Shown piece after piece: positions 57,661-64,000 of a stretch of 64,000 nucleotides of DNA (the first letter of the stretch is position 1; the number at the start of each line of letters is the position of its first letter). Under the pieces are notes generated by a model that was given only the letters and a program-made list of their open reading frames with translations, was not told the DNA's origin and made no database searches. Origin of the DNA: Nocardioides sp. HDW12B (GTDB lineage Bacteria; Actinomycetota; Actinomycetes; Propionibacteriales; Nocardioidaceae); assembly GCF_011299595.1 (NCBI RefSeq), contig NZ_CP049867.1:3596001-3660000 (forward strand), given 5' to 3'. The translations under genes were made by a program, and so were the position numbers.

Positions 57661-58452
57661 TCAGCCCAGCCAGGAAAGGACGCGTCCGGGCGTGTCGGTG
57701 ATCACGGCTTCCACCCCGAGGTCGAGGCAGCATCTCAGGTCGTCGGGAGTGTTGACGACCCACACGTGGATCCGGTGACCCTCGTCGCGGAGTCTATGGG
57801 CAAGCCGGGGCCGCTCGCGGATCTCTTCGACACCAGGTCCCGCGACGGACCCACCCATCAGCATCCCCCGGGCGACGCGCCACGACACGGCACCCTCGAT
57901 GAGGAAGACGGTCTCGAGCTGGGGCGCGAGGCGCCGTACCCGGGTGACGGCCACGCCGGAGAAGCTCATGATGCGGGCCGGAGAGCCGGCGTGGTTCCAC
58001 CCCACCTGGTCCAGGAGGTCGACCACCCGTCGCTCGACCAGACCCGCGTAGCGGGTGGGGTGCTTGGTCTCGATCGCGACGTCGATGGTGCGGTCGTAGT
58101 CACGCACGACCTCGATGAGGCGCTCGAGCGTGAGCACGCCCTTCTCGTCACGCTCGGGCAGCTCGACCTCGTCGTCGAGGTCGGCCCAGGGGCGCTTCCA
58201 GGCCGAGGCGTCGAGGTCGTCGAGCTGCGCGAGGGTCATGGTCGAGACCACGCCGCGGGAATTCGTGGTGCGGTCGATGCGGCGGTCGTGGACCAGGACG
58301 AGGTGCCCGTCCGCCGTCAGACGGACGTCGCACTCGACCCCGTCGGCTCCCTCGTCGATGGCCTTCAGGTAGGCCGCCAGCGTGTGCTCGGCCTCGCTCT
58401 CGTTCGACCCCCGGTGCGCGATGACCTTGGGACGCCCCTCGGGCTGTCTCAT
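57661..58452 (-). CDS. Glycerophosphodiester phosphodiesterase
   Basis: 263 residues. KVIAHRGSNESEAEHTLAAY gives catalytic His-Arg, GADGVECDVRLTADGHLVLVHD the metal ligands Glu-Asp and second His, split here as GADGVECDVRLTADG and HLVLVHD. The C-terminal half (HVWVVNTPDDLRCCLDLGV) completes the TIM barrel. It releases sn-glycerol 3-phosphate from glycerophosphodiesters. There is no signal peptide, so it acts in the cytosol and could feed GlpD. Confidence 0.93.
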   Translation of the reverse strand: MRQPEGRPKVIAHRGSNESEAEHTLAAYLKAIDEGADGVECDVRLTADGHLVLVHDRRIDRTTNSRGVVSTMTLAQLDDLDASAWKRPWADLDDEVELPERDEKGVLTLERLIEVVRDYDRTIDVAIETKHPTRYAGLVERRVVDLLDQVGWNHAGSPARIMSFSGVAVTRVRRLAPQLETVFLIEGAVSWRVARGMLMGGSVAGPGVEEIRERPRLAHRLRDEGHRIHVWVVNTPDDLRCCLDLGVEAVITDTPGRVLSWLG

Positions 58453-58562
58453 GACACAGCATCGTGCCAGTCGCCGACGGGCGCGCCGGTGACCCGGCGT
58501 CCTGACCGCCCGGCGAGTCTGCGATCCGGTCGGTGATGGTCTAGCGCTGTCCGAGCAGCGGT

Positions 58563-59603
58563 CTAGCCCGAGGCGTGCGCAGCGACGGTGGCCGCGACCT
58601 CGTCGCGCGACGCCCCGGCGGCGAGCAGCAGCGTGAGCAGCAGGCGGGCCCGCAGCGGAGCGAGCCGCCCGCCGTGGAGGAGTCCGCGGTCCAGCAGGTC
58701 CACCTCGGACCCGGCGCCGCCGTACGTCCGTCGGTGCACCGAGCCGGTGCCGGTCCGGCTCACCAGCACCACCGGGAGCCTGGCCGCGGCCTCGGCGAGC
58801 ACGTCCGCGACCTCGGGCGCGACGTGCCCCGCCCCGAGTCCGGCGACCACGAGGCCGTCCGCGGTCGCGGCCGCGCCGGCGTAGCGGCGGGGGTCGTCGC
58901 CCAGCAGCGCGGTGAGCAGGTCGACGTGCACGTCGACCGTGGCGGGGGTCGGCAGCGCGGGCAGCCGGAGCACCGTGCCCAGCAGCGCGACCTCGCCCTC
59001 GAGCAGCTCGCCCAGCGGGCCGGGGGCCGACGAGCGGAAGGCGTCGGTCGCGCTGGGGTGCGCCTTGTGGGCGCGACGGGCGGCGTGGACGACGTCGTCG
59101 AGCACGACGAGCACGCCGAGGTCGCGGCACGCCGGGGTCGCGGCGACGGTGATGGCGGCGAGGAGGTTGGCCGGGCCGTCCGCGCCGGGGGCCGACGGGC
59201 GGCGCATCGCCCCGGTGAGGACGAGGGGCTCGGGGCGGTCCCAGAGCAGGTCCAGGACGTACGCCGTCTCCTCGAGGGTGTCGGTGCCCTGGACGACCAC
59301 CACGCCCGAGGCGCCCTCGTCGACGGCTCGTCGGGCGAGTGCGAGCACCTCGAGGAGCAGGTCGAAGGTGATCCGGGCCGAGCTGACCTGGGCGAGGTCC
59401 ACCGCGTCGAGGTCGACGTCGACCAGGGGACCGGCGGCCGGCCCGGCCACGAGCCGGTCGGCGCCGAGCGTCGGTGGGGCACCGTGGCCGCCCTCGCCGG
59501 TCATGCTGATGGTGCCGCCGAGGAAGTACGTCGTGACGCGGCGTCGGCCGGTCGCTGGCACGTCCGGGGCTGCTGCCCCGGGCGACGGCTGGGGGGTGTC
59601 CAT
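58563..59603 (-). CDS. Asparaginase (type I/II fold)
   Basis: 346 residues. The nucleophile Thr is in TTYFLGGTISM and the second Thr-Asp pair in VVVQGTDTLEETAY; LTGAMRRPSAPGADGP completes the pattern. Hydrolyses asparagine to aspartate. No signal peptide: cytoplasmic. TAGCCT sits 7 bp before the ATG, so probably leaderless. Confidence 0.93.
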   Translation of the reverse strand: MDTPQPSPGAAAPDVPATGRRRVTTYFLGGTISMTGEGGHGAPPTLGADRLVAGPAAGPLVDVDLDAVDLAQVSSARITFDLLLEVLALARRAVDEGASGVVVVQGTDTLEETAYVLDLLWDRPEPLVLTGAMRRPSAPGADGPANLLAAITVAATPACRDLGVLVVLDDVVHAARRAHKAHPSATDAFRSSAPGPLGELLEGEVALLGTVLRLPALPTPATVDVHVDLLTALLGDDPRRYAGAAATADGLVVAGLGAGHVAPEVADVLAEAAARLPVVLVSRTGTGSVHRRTYGGAGSEVDLLDRGLLHGGRLAPLRARLLLTLLLAAGASRDEVAATVAAHASG

Positions 59604-59610
59604 GGGCCGC

Positions 59611-59616
59611 AGGCTA
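59611..59616 (-). promoter_or_regulatory. Likely leaderless -10 (TAGCCT) of the asparaginase gene
   Basis: Seven bases before ATG 59603. Confidence 0.45.
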
Positions 59617-59642
59617 CTGAGCCCGTGACCGACCAGGGGTCC

Positions 59643-59852
59643 TCAGCAGCAGCGACCCTGGGTGGATCGCTCCCGGTGCTGGTCACGGTGACGCTCGAAG
59701 GCGCGGCGCGTCATCGGCTCCTCGCCGCGGCGCTCGCAGGCGGCGAGGTAGTCGTCCCACTTGGCCTCGCCGCTGAGCTGGCGGGCGTACCAGCGCAGGC
59801 CGGCCAGCGCTCGGCGTACCGGAGCCGTCGCGCCGGCGGTCGACGCGCTCAC
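59643..59852 (-). CDS. YbdD/YjiX family small protein, partner of CstA
   Basis: 69 residues from GTG 59852 (GTGA overlap with cstA). The family core is LRWYARQLSGEAKWDDYLA and CERRGEEPMTRRAFERHRD. It is required for CstA/BtsT uptake function in enterobacteria. The C-terminal GRCC is typical. The ATPase-free pair is conserved. Confidence 0.88.
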   Translation of the reverse strand: MSASTAGATAPVRRALAGLRWYARQLSGEAKWDDYLAACERRGEEPMTRRAFERHRDQHRERSTQGRCC

Positions 59853-62047
59853 GAGCCCACCGGTGTCGCGCGGTCGTGGGAGGCCCGCCACTCGGCCTCG
59901 GCCTTCTTCTCCTCGTCGGTGGCGAGGAACTCGGCCGGCGCGACGACGCGCGACTCCGTCTTCGGCACCTCGGTGGTGGGCAGGGAGCCGGCCTTGGCCG
60001 CCTTGAACCAGATCAGCGCGGCGTTGGCGACGATGACGATCACCAGCAGCGCGAAGCTGGCCTGGAGGACGGCGTTCACGGTGGAGTTGGTGATGACGGT
60101 GTCCATCTGCGCGGCCTCCGTGGCAGGTGCGAGCACCTCGCCGGCGTCGCGGGCCTCCCGGTAGCGGTCGGCCTGCGCGAGGTAGCCGATGGCGGGGTTG
60201 TCGGAGAACACCTTCTGGTAGCTGGCCGTCATGGTGACGACGAGGTCCCAGACGAGCGGGACGGCGGGCACCCAGACGTACTTCCACCAGCCGTGCTTGC
60301 AGAAGAGCGTCACGCACAGGGTCAGCGCGATCGCGGCCAGCAGCTGGTTGGCGATGCCGAACAGCGGGAAGAGCTGGTTGATGCCGCCCAGCGGGTCCGT
60401 GACGCCGACGTAGAGCATGTAGCCCCAGGCGAGCACGACCGCGGCCGAGGCCATCCAGGAGCCCGGCTTCCACGAGGTGTCGCCGAACTTGGGCCACACG
60501 TTGCCGATGGTGTCCTGCAGCATGAAGCGGCCCACGCGGGTGCCGGCGTCGACGGCGGTGAGGATGAACAGCGCCTCGAACATGATCGCGAAGTGGTACC
60601 AGAACGCCGCCAGCCCACCCCCGAAGGCCTCGCTGAAGATCTGGGAGATGCCGAAGGCGAGCGTCGGCGCGCCGCCGGTGCGCGAGACCAGCTCCTCCTC
60701 CACCGAGGCGGACGCGGCCTGCAGCTGGTCGGGGGTGATGGAGAAGCCGAGCGTGCCCACGAACTCCGCGGCGCCCTCGACCGTGCCGCCGGTCATGGCG
60801 GCCGGGGCGTTGATGGCGAAGTAGAGGCCCTGGTCGATGACCGAGGCCGCGATCAGTGCGGAGATGGCGACGAACGACTCCATGAGCATGCCGCCGTAGC
60901 CGACCATGCGGACGTGGCTCTCCTTGGCCAGCATCTTCGGGGTGGTGCCCGAGGCGATGAGGGCGTGGAAGCCGGACAGCGCCCCGCAGGCGATCGTGAT
61001 GAATAGGAACGGGAAGAGCTTGCCGGCGAAGACCGGGCCGTTGCCCTCGGTGGCGAAGGAGGTGACCGCCTCGTTCTGCAGCGTCGGCTGGGCCAGGACC
61101 ATGCCCACGGCCAGCAGCAGGATGACGCCGATCTTCATGAACGTCGACAGGTAGTCGCGCGGGGTCAGCAGCATCCAGACCGGGAGGATCGAGGCGATGA
61201 AGCCGTAGACGACCAGCGCGATCGTGAGGGTCTCCGGGGACAGCGTCAGCGGCTCGGCCCAGCTCGACCCCTCGACGACCCCGCCGAGCACGATCGCCAG
61301 CAGGAGCAGCACGACGCCGATGCCGGTGACCTCCATGACCCGGCCGGGGCGCAGGAAGCGGAGGTAAAAGCCCATGAACAGCGCGATCGGGATGGTGAGG
61401 CCGATCGAGAAGACGCCCCACGGCGACTCGGCCAGCGCGTTGACCACGACCAGCGACAGCACGGCCAGGATGATGATCATGATCGCGAAGACGGCGATGA
61501 GCGCCGCGGTGCCGCCGACGACGCCGATCTCCTCGCGGACCATCTGGCCCAGGCTCTTCCCGTCGCGGCGCATCGACAGGAACATCGTGACCATGTCCTG
61601 GACGGCTCCGGCGAGCACGACGCCGGCGACGATCCAGATCGTGCCCGGCAGGTAGCCCATCTGCGCCGCGAGCACCGGACCGACGAGCGGACCGGCGCCC
61701 GCGATGGCGGCGAAGTGGTGGCCGTAGAGGACGCGACGGTCGGTGACCTCGAAGTCGGTGCCGTTCTCCAGCCGCTCCGCCGGGGTCGCGCGGGTGTTGT
61801 CGAGCTTCAGCACGCGCCGCGCGATGAAGCGCGAGTAGAAGCGGTAGGCGATCAGGTACGACGAGATCGCGGCGAACAGGATCCACAGCGCCGACACCTC
61901 CTCGCCCCGGCTCAGGGCGAGGACGGCCCAGCAGGCGGCGCCGACGAGCGCCACCGCCCCCCAGGCAGCGAGCTTGGCCGGCGAGGTGCGGGACGAGCCC
62001 CCCGGTGACGGGTCGTTCGCGGGCCGGGTCGAGGTGGACGTCGTCAT
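59849..62047 (-). CDS. cstA: Carbon starvation protein A (pyruvate/peptide permease)
   Basis: 732 residues with about 16-18 spans. The CstA/BtsT motif GHHFAAIAGAGPLVGPVLAA, quoted in full (20), and SGFHALIASGTTPKM are conserved. It imports pyruvate or peptides during carbon limitation, with YbdD. RBS GGAGG precedes ATG 62047. The first 25 residues are a disordered Ser/Thr/Pro tail. Confidence 0.95.
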   Translation of the reverse strand: MTTSTSTRPANDPSPGGSSRTSPAKLAAWGAVALVGAACWAVLALSRGEEVSALWILFAAISSYLIAYRFYSRFIARRVLKLDNTRATPAERLENGTDFEVTDRRVLYGHHFAAIAGAGPLVGPVLAAQMGYLPGTIWIVAGVVLAGAVQDMVTMFLSMRRDGKSLGQMVREEIGVVGGTAALIAVFAIMIIILAVLSLVVVNALAESPWGVFSIGLTIPIALFMGFYLRFLRPGRVMEVTGIGVVLLLLAIVLGGVVEGSSWAEPLTLSPETLTIALVVYGFIASILPVWMLLTPRDYLSTFMKIGVILLLAVGMVLAQPTLQNEAVTSFATEGNGPVFAGKLFPFLFITIACGALSGFHALIASGTTPKMLAKESHVRMVGYGGMLMESFVAISALIAASVIDQGLYFAINAPAAMTGGTVEGAAEFVGTLGFSITPDQLQAASASVEEELVSRTGGAPTLAFGISQIFSEAFGGGLAAFWYHFAIMFEALFILTAVDAGTRVGRFMLQDTIGNVWPKFGDTSWKPGSWMASAAVVLAWGYMLYVGVTDPLGGINQLFPLFGIANQLLAAIALTLCVTLFCKHGWWKYVWVPAVPLVWDLVVTMTASYQKVFSDNPAIGYLAQADRYREARDAGEVLAPATEAAQMDTVITNSTVNAVLQASFALLVIVIVANAALIWFKAAKAGSLPTTEVPKTESRVVAPAEFLATDEEKKAEAEWRASHDRATPVGS

Positions 62048-62151
62048 GGTGCCTCCGGTTCCGAGCGGCGGGCGCAGAAGGGGCAGACCGACGCAGAACG
62101 TGACCTGCCCGCGCTCAGCACCCTACGACAGCGCGCCCCCGGCTCCGAGGC

Positions 62152-63909
62152 TCAGTCGGGATCGGGCTCCGGTCCGGGCACGTCGAGGCGGGAGGTGCCG
62201 AGACGGTCGACGCGGTAGCACTGGCCGTGCGGGCTGACCCAGGTCAGACCGCCGTCGGGACCGCGCCGGTATCGCCACCCGCCGTGGGTCTTGACCCGGT
62301 GGTGGTAGCGGCACAGCCGCGCGAGCCGGACCGCGCTGGTCTGGCCGGGGGGCCCGCCCTCGTCGGGCGGCACGTAGGGCTCGATGTGGTCGCGGTCGGC
62401 GGTGCCGGGTCGGGCCCGGCGCCCGCACCACGGGAACTGGCAGGTCAGGTCACGCTCGTCGACCTGGTCGGCGACGGCCCGGGGGACCTCGTGCGCGTCG
62501 ACCGCGGCGTCGTCGTCCAGGTCCAGCACCGGCCGCACCCGGACCAGCGCGCCCGGCGCCAGCTGGCTCAACCAGCGCTCCGTCGCTGCGCGCGAGACCG
62601 GGCGCAGCTGGCCGTCGCGGACCACCGGCCCGACGGGACAGCTCGGCACCGCGTCGGACGGCGCGACGCCGCTGCCGCTGCCGGTGCCGGTGCCGGTGCC
62701 GGTGCCGGTGCCGGTGCCGCCCTCTCCCTCCCCGGACCGCTCGGTGCACGGGGGCGACGTGAGGTGCAGGTGGAGGTCGATGACGAGCGAGCGACCCGCG
62801 ACGGGACCCCGGCGCCGGGGTCGGCGGCGCGTCGTCCCGGTCAGGGGGTCCACCGCCGGATCGGTCCGGGCGGCGCCGGCGACCTCGAGGGCGTGCTGCG
62901 GGTCGGCCAGGATGCCGACCGCCTTCGCACGACGGACGGCCAGCGGGTCGTCGTCGCCCAACGTGTGGAGTGCCGCGGCGATGTCGGCGACCGCCAGCTC
63001 GAACGCCTCGGCGTCCGGCGTGTCCACGAGGGCGTCGACCCGCGCGAGCCCGCTGCGGCCGTCCGCGTCCTCGATCGAGCCCCGGTCGGGACCGACCCAG
63101 ACGCCTCGCCGCTCGGCGGCCCGCTCGGCCTGCTCAGCCGCCAGGTCGGGGTCGTAGCGCAGGACCGCCGCCTCGACGGCCCGCGTGATCCGCACGATGC
63201 CGATCCGGCCGGCGACGTGGTGCAGCGAGAGGTCGACGAACCGCGCCGCGGCCGCGTTGAGCGGCAGGGTGAGCTGGGCGATCTGACGCGCCTTCCAGGC
63301 CGGCACCGCACCGGCGAGCACCTGGGTCCAGGTGCGGGGCAGCCGGTCGCGGCACTCCAGCGCCTGCCCGAGGTAGCGGCGGGCGCCGGCCTCGTTCATC
63401 GCCAGGGTGGTGGCCAGCTCGGTGACCGCGAACTCCCGGACCAGGTAGGCACCCTCGCCCAGGAAGCGCAGGACCCCCTCGATGCCCGGTTGCCCCGGCC
63501 CGGCGGACGTGGAGGCACCACGGTCGTCGCCGTCGGGCGCGGGCGTCGTCGCCCACGTCATGCCCTCCGTGCCGTTGACGCCGTCACCGAGCAGGCGCGC
63601 GGTCTCCCGCGAGAGCGACCCGAGGGTCGGATGGTCGTCGTCGTCGGCCGGCGTCGGCAGCCGGTGCAGGTCGGCCCAGTGGGTGGCGGCCACCATCTGC
63701 TCCGCCTCGACGCGCCACGCCGTGCGCCGCCCGGCCCGGATGTGCGCCAGGGTCCCGGCGCCGTCGAGGTCGAGGATCGAGCCGAGCGCCTCGGGTCCGA
63801 CGCGGTCGTCCGGCACCGACCTCGCCTCCGAACACGGCTGCGCGGTCGCCGCGCTCGCAGCGCGCGACACGTCCTCACGCTGCTCCGGTGACGGGTCCGT
63901 CCTCTTCAT
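62152..63909 (-). CDS. DUF222/HNH endonuclease (13E12 repeat family)
   Basis: 585 residues. A DUF222 domain (about 20-420) precedes a C-terminal HNH nuclease (CQFPWCGRRARPGTADRDHI shown to its 20th residue; later LCRYHHRVKTHGGWRYRR). The family is repeated in mycobacterial genomes (REP13E12) and several members are LexA-controlled there. Between the two domains lies a low-complexity Gly/Thr/Ser run from a hexanucleotide repeat. A perfect SOS box sits 4 bp before the ATG. Function in DNA damage is plausible but unproven. Confidence 0.92.
   Translation of the reverse strand: MKRTDPSPEQREDVSRAASAATAQPCSEARSVPDDRVGPEALGSILDLDGAGTLAHIRAGRRTAWRVEAEQMVAATHWADLHRLPTPADDDDHPTLGSLSRETARLLGDGVNGTEGMTWATTPAPDGDDRGASTSAGPGQPGIEGVLRFLGEGAYLVREFAVTELATTLAMNEAGARRYLGQALECRDRLPRTWTQVLAGAVPAWKARQIAQLTLPLNAAAARFVDLSLHHVAGRIGIVRITRAVEAAVLRYDPDLAAEQAERAAERRGVWVGPDRGSIEDADGRSGLARVDALVDTPDAEAFELAVADIAAALHTLGDDDPLAVRRAKAVGILADPQHALEVAGAARTDPAVDPLTGTTRRRPRRRGPVAGRSLVIDLHLHLTSPPCTERSGEGEGGTGTGTGTGTGTGSGSGVAPSDAVPSCPVGPVVRDGQLRPVSRAATERWLSQLAPGALVRVRPVLDLDDDAAVDAHEVPRAVADQVDERDLTCQFPWCGRRARPGTADRDHIEPYVPPDEGGPPGQTSAVRLARLCRYHHRVKTHGGWRYRRGPDGGLTWVSPHGQCYRVDRLGTSRLDVPGPEPDPD
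62669..62718. repeat. Hexanucleotide tandem repeat GCCGGT coding a Gly-Thr run
   Basis: Six or so GCCGGT units plus related GCTGCC units, translated (minus strand) as alternating Gly-Thr then Gly-Ser. A slippage-prone linker within the DUF222/HNH gene. Confidence 0.9.
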
Positions 63910-64000
63910 GGATCGAACATACGTTCGACCTCCGACACAATGCCGTCAAGCCTCGCCTGGGCGCCCCCGGACGCCCCGGGCGCTACCGGGTCAGCGGGGC
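63910..64000. promoter_or_regulatory. Promoter region of the DUF222/HNH gene at the right edge
   Basis: Contains the LexA box and a TATGTT -10 (63921-63916, 6 bp before the ATG). No gene is seen in the remaining bases. Confidence 0.5.
63913..63928. promoter_or_regulatory. lexA box: LexA (SOS) box TCGAAC-N4-GTTCGA
   Basis: TCGAACATACGTTCGA is a perfect match to the mycobacterial SOS consensus TCGAAC-N4-GTTCGA. It covers the predicted -10 hexamer of the DUF222/HNH gene, so LexA should silence it until DNA damage. Confidence 0.85.

Noticed and set aside
1-64000. Prophage, insertion sequence or integrated island
   Set aside because: No transposase, integrase, phage structural gene or tRNA-bounded direct repeat; codon use is even across the window. 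The HNH gene at the right edge belongs to a chromosomal repeat family.

Overview
The window is high-GC (about 72-74 %) chromosomal DNA from an actinobacterium, most probably of the Nocardioidaceae (Nocardioides-like). The evidence is the strong GC bias at third codon positions, many GTG starts, GTGA/ATGA stop-start overlaps, likely leaderless promoters, a mycobacterial-type LexA box and gene sets typical of actinobacteria. I found 58 protein genes, one strong cis-regulatory RNA candidate and no tRNA, rRNA, CRISPR array, insertion sequence or prophage. The first gene runs off the left edge.

Layout. 1-10373 (minus): a translationally coupled acyl-CoA degradation operon (TetR, TIGR03084-type protein, AtuA-family protein, acyl-CoA dehydrogenase, carboxyltransferase, biotin carboxylase, acyl-CoA dehydrogenase, enoyl-CoA hydratase). 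From memory this is the gene order of M. tuberculosis echA7-fadE12-accA2-accD2-fadE13-Rv0976c. Three of its genes carry repeat-like DNA inside the reading frame. 10528-12386: a GAF sensor histidine kinase and a small unknown protein. 12400-15562: acyl desaturase and its ferredoxin reductase, divergent from a FabR/DesT-like repressor with matching operators. 15691-18789: secreted M28 peptidase, then an ECF sigma factor with a membrane-anchored partner. 18793-22134 (minus): SDR, aminoglycoside-phosphotransferase-like kinase, histidine phosphatase and SDR. 22216-25096: a lipoprotein and an ABC exporter pair. 25268-30067 (minus): fadA-fadB beta-oxidation pair and a CaiB-type CoA transferase; fadA and the CoA-transferase gene share an upstream palindrome. 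30245-33198: response regulator and an unusual two-module sensor kinase. 33263-35851: polar amino acid ABC importer.

36399-41258: a glycerolipid group (diacylglycerol-kinase family, alkyl-DHAP-synthase-like FAD oxidase, TetR, GlpD), then an MFS transporter and a PLP decarboxylase. 43806-47536: small membrane protein, fasciclin-domain protein, and TerC behind a probable manganese (yybP-ykoY) riboswitch, with a YbaK-type deacylase gene on each side. 47573-50600: epimerase, arginine deiminase and a thioesterase-like protein. 50720-54218 (minus): a complete glycine betaine/choline-type ABC importer. 54374-58452: DUF4184 protein, DMT exporter with a structured leader, SEC-C protein, RsbW-like protein and a glycerophosphodiesterase. 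58563-63909 (minus): asparaginase, YbdD-CstA peptide/pyruvate uptake pair, and a DUF222/HNH (13E12-type) endonuclease under a perfect LexA box.

Overall this is a metabolic core region rather than a mobile island. The features most worth a second look are the repeat insertions kept in frame in the acyl-CoA operon, the FabR/DesT operators, the shared palindrome of the fadA region, the duplicated sensor kinase, the terC leader and the LexA-controlled 13E12 gene.
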